Shown one piece after another: positions 4,836 to 5,419 of a stretch of DNA of 5,419 bases. The stretch is from Nitrosopumilales archaeon (GTDB taxonomy: Archaea; Thermoproteota; Nitrososphaeria; Nitrososphaerales; Nitrosopumilaceae): the NCBI GenBank assembly GCA_016176745.1, contig JACOWO010000182.1:1-5419 (forward strand), in the 5' to 3' direction. The notes beneath the pieces were generated by a model. That model was given only the letters and a program-made list of their open reading frames with translations, did not search any database and was not told the DNA's origin. The position numbers were made by a program, and so were the translations under genes. Position 1 is the stretch's first letter. The number at the start of each line of letters is the position of its first letter.

Positions 4836-5419
4836 GTGGAAAAGGTCTGTGTTATTGGTGCTGGAAGCACCAAATATGGCAAATTGCCTGAAAGCATTGC
4901 AGACATTACTGTCCAAGCTTCTGTTGACGCAATAGAAAGTGCAGGAATTGAACCAAAAGAAATCGATGCTGGCTATATCTCAAATGTTTTTGGTGTTGCA
5001 GACAAGCAGGTACACTTGGGTCCTGTAGTAATGAGCAACCTGGGAATACCTGAAAAACCATCATTATCAATCGAATCTGCATGTGGAAGTGGCTCTGTTG
5101 CATTTAGAGAAGCATTTGCAAACGTTGCAGGTGAATTTTATGACGCAGTACTAGTTACAGGAGTTGAAAAGGTAACTCACACAGGTACTGAGTGGACAAC
5201 AACATACTTTTCTTATTGCTCTGACTTTTTTTATGAAGGCCAAGCAGGTGCATCATTTCCAGGACTATTTGCATCCATGGCACGAGCATACTTGACAGAA
5301 TTCAAAGCTACCGAAGAAGATTTAGCAATGGTAGCAGTAAAAAATCATGATAATGGTTTTCTTAATCCAAAAGCACATCTACGAAAAAAAATTACAATTG
5401 ATGATGTAATGAATTCTGC
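4836..5419 (+). CDS. thiolase (acetyl-CoA acetyltransferase-like), 3' end outside the window
   Basis: The 194 complete codons visible are about half a thiolase (usually near 390 residues). The GTG start gives V-E-K-V-C-V-I-G-A-G-S-T-K-Y-G-K, the usual archaeal thiolase opening, and fits the leaderless promoter. The nucleophilic Cys is C83 in I-E-S-A-C-G-S-G-S, which in this family accepts the acyl group. The later blocks G-V-E-K-V-T-H and N-H-D-N-G-F-L-N-P-K also fit the archaeal SCP2-like thiolase group. The catalytic His and second Cys lie beyond the window. In ammonia-oxidising archaea such enzymes are candidates for acetoacetyl-CoA cleavage in the 3-hydroxypropionate/4-hydroxybutyrate cycle, or for acetoacetyl-CoA synthesis towards mevalonate. 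Which of these applies cannot be decided here. The reading frame is intact, in contrast to the three broken loci to its left. Confidence 0.88.
   Translation, partial: MEKVCVIGAGSTKYGKLPESIADITVQASVDAIESAGIEPKEIDAGYISNVFGVADKQVHLGPVVMSNLGIPEKPSLSIESACGSGSVAFREAFANVAGEFYDAVLVTGVEKVTHTGTEWTTTYFSYCSDFFYEGQAGASFPGLFASMARAYLTEFKATEEDLAMVAVKNHDNGFLNPKAHLRKKITIDDVMNS

Noticed and set aside
4906..5103. A minus-strand open frame opposite the thiolase
   Set aside because: It is antisense to the active-site region of a well-supported thiolase and its composition (many Gln, His and Leu) looks like a shadow.

Overview
The window looks like a piece of a marine ammonia-oxidising thaumarchaeon (Nitrososphaerota, close to Nitrosopumilus). 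The evidence is the AT-rich, archaeal-style codon use; TATA-like boxes about 24 nt ahead of TTG, GTG or ATG starts with no ribosome binding site (leaderless mRNAs); a CFI-box C-terminal domain protein; tandem copies of the thaumarchaeal W-V-x-x-N-A-G-W-W repeat; and a thiolase of the type these organisms carry. The taxonomic call comes from recognising families by eye, not from a search.

Left part (1-2572): secreted and surface proteins. A minus-strand gene starts at 57 and leaves the window after 19 codons of signal peptide. The minus-strand gene 118-963 is a membrane-anchored CFI-box-CTERM protein. Divergent from it, on the plus strand, is a large secreted protein (1036-2572) that ends in two nearly identical 37-residue repeats. 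The two divergent genes share a short intergenic region with one perfectly palindromic TATA-like box, TATTTAAATA.

Middle part (2635-4311): plus-strand series of a rhomboid intramembrane protease, a small 4-oxalocrotonate-type tautomerase and a Nit1/Nit2-type C-N hydrolase, closely spaced. The hydrolase's stop overlaps the stop of a convergent minus-strand zinc-ribbon protein (4308-4763).

Right part: the start of a thiolase (4836 to the window end), divergent from the zinc-ribbon gene. It has an intact active-site Cys motif and a leaderless GTG start.

The main oddity is that three consecutive plus-strand loci are broken within about 1.8 kb: the secreted protein changes frame at about 1687-1694; the rhomboid's recognisable N-terminus (2635-2679) runs into a stop in a different frame from its catalytic core, with the first membrane segment missing; and the tautomerase tail is fused out of frame to a nitrilase that has no start codon (about 3501-3504). 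The neighbouring genes on both sides look intact. Either this stretch carries several small deletions or the assembly has lost short segments here. I see no CRISPR, tRNA, rRNA or insertion sequence, and no convincing new defence or mobile system.
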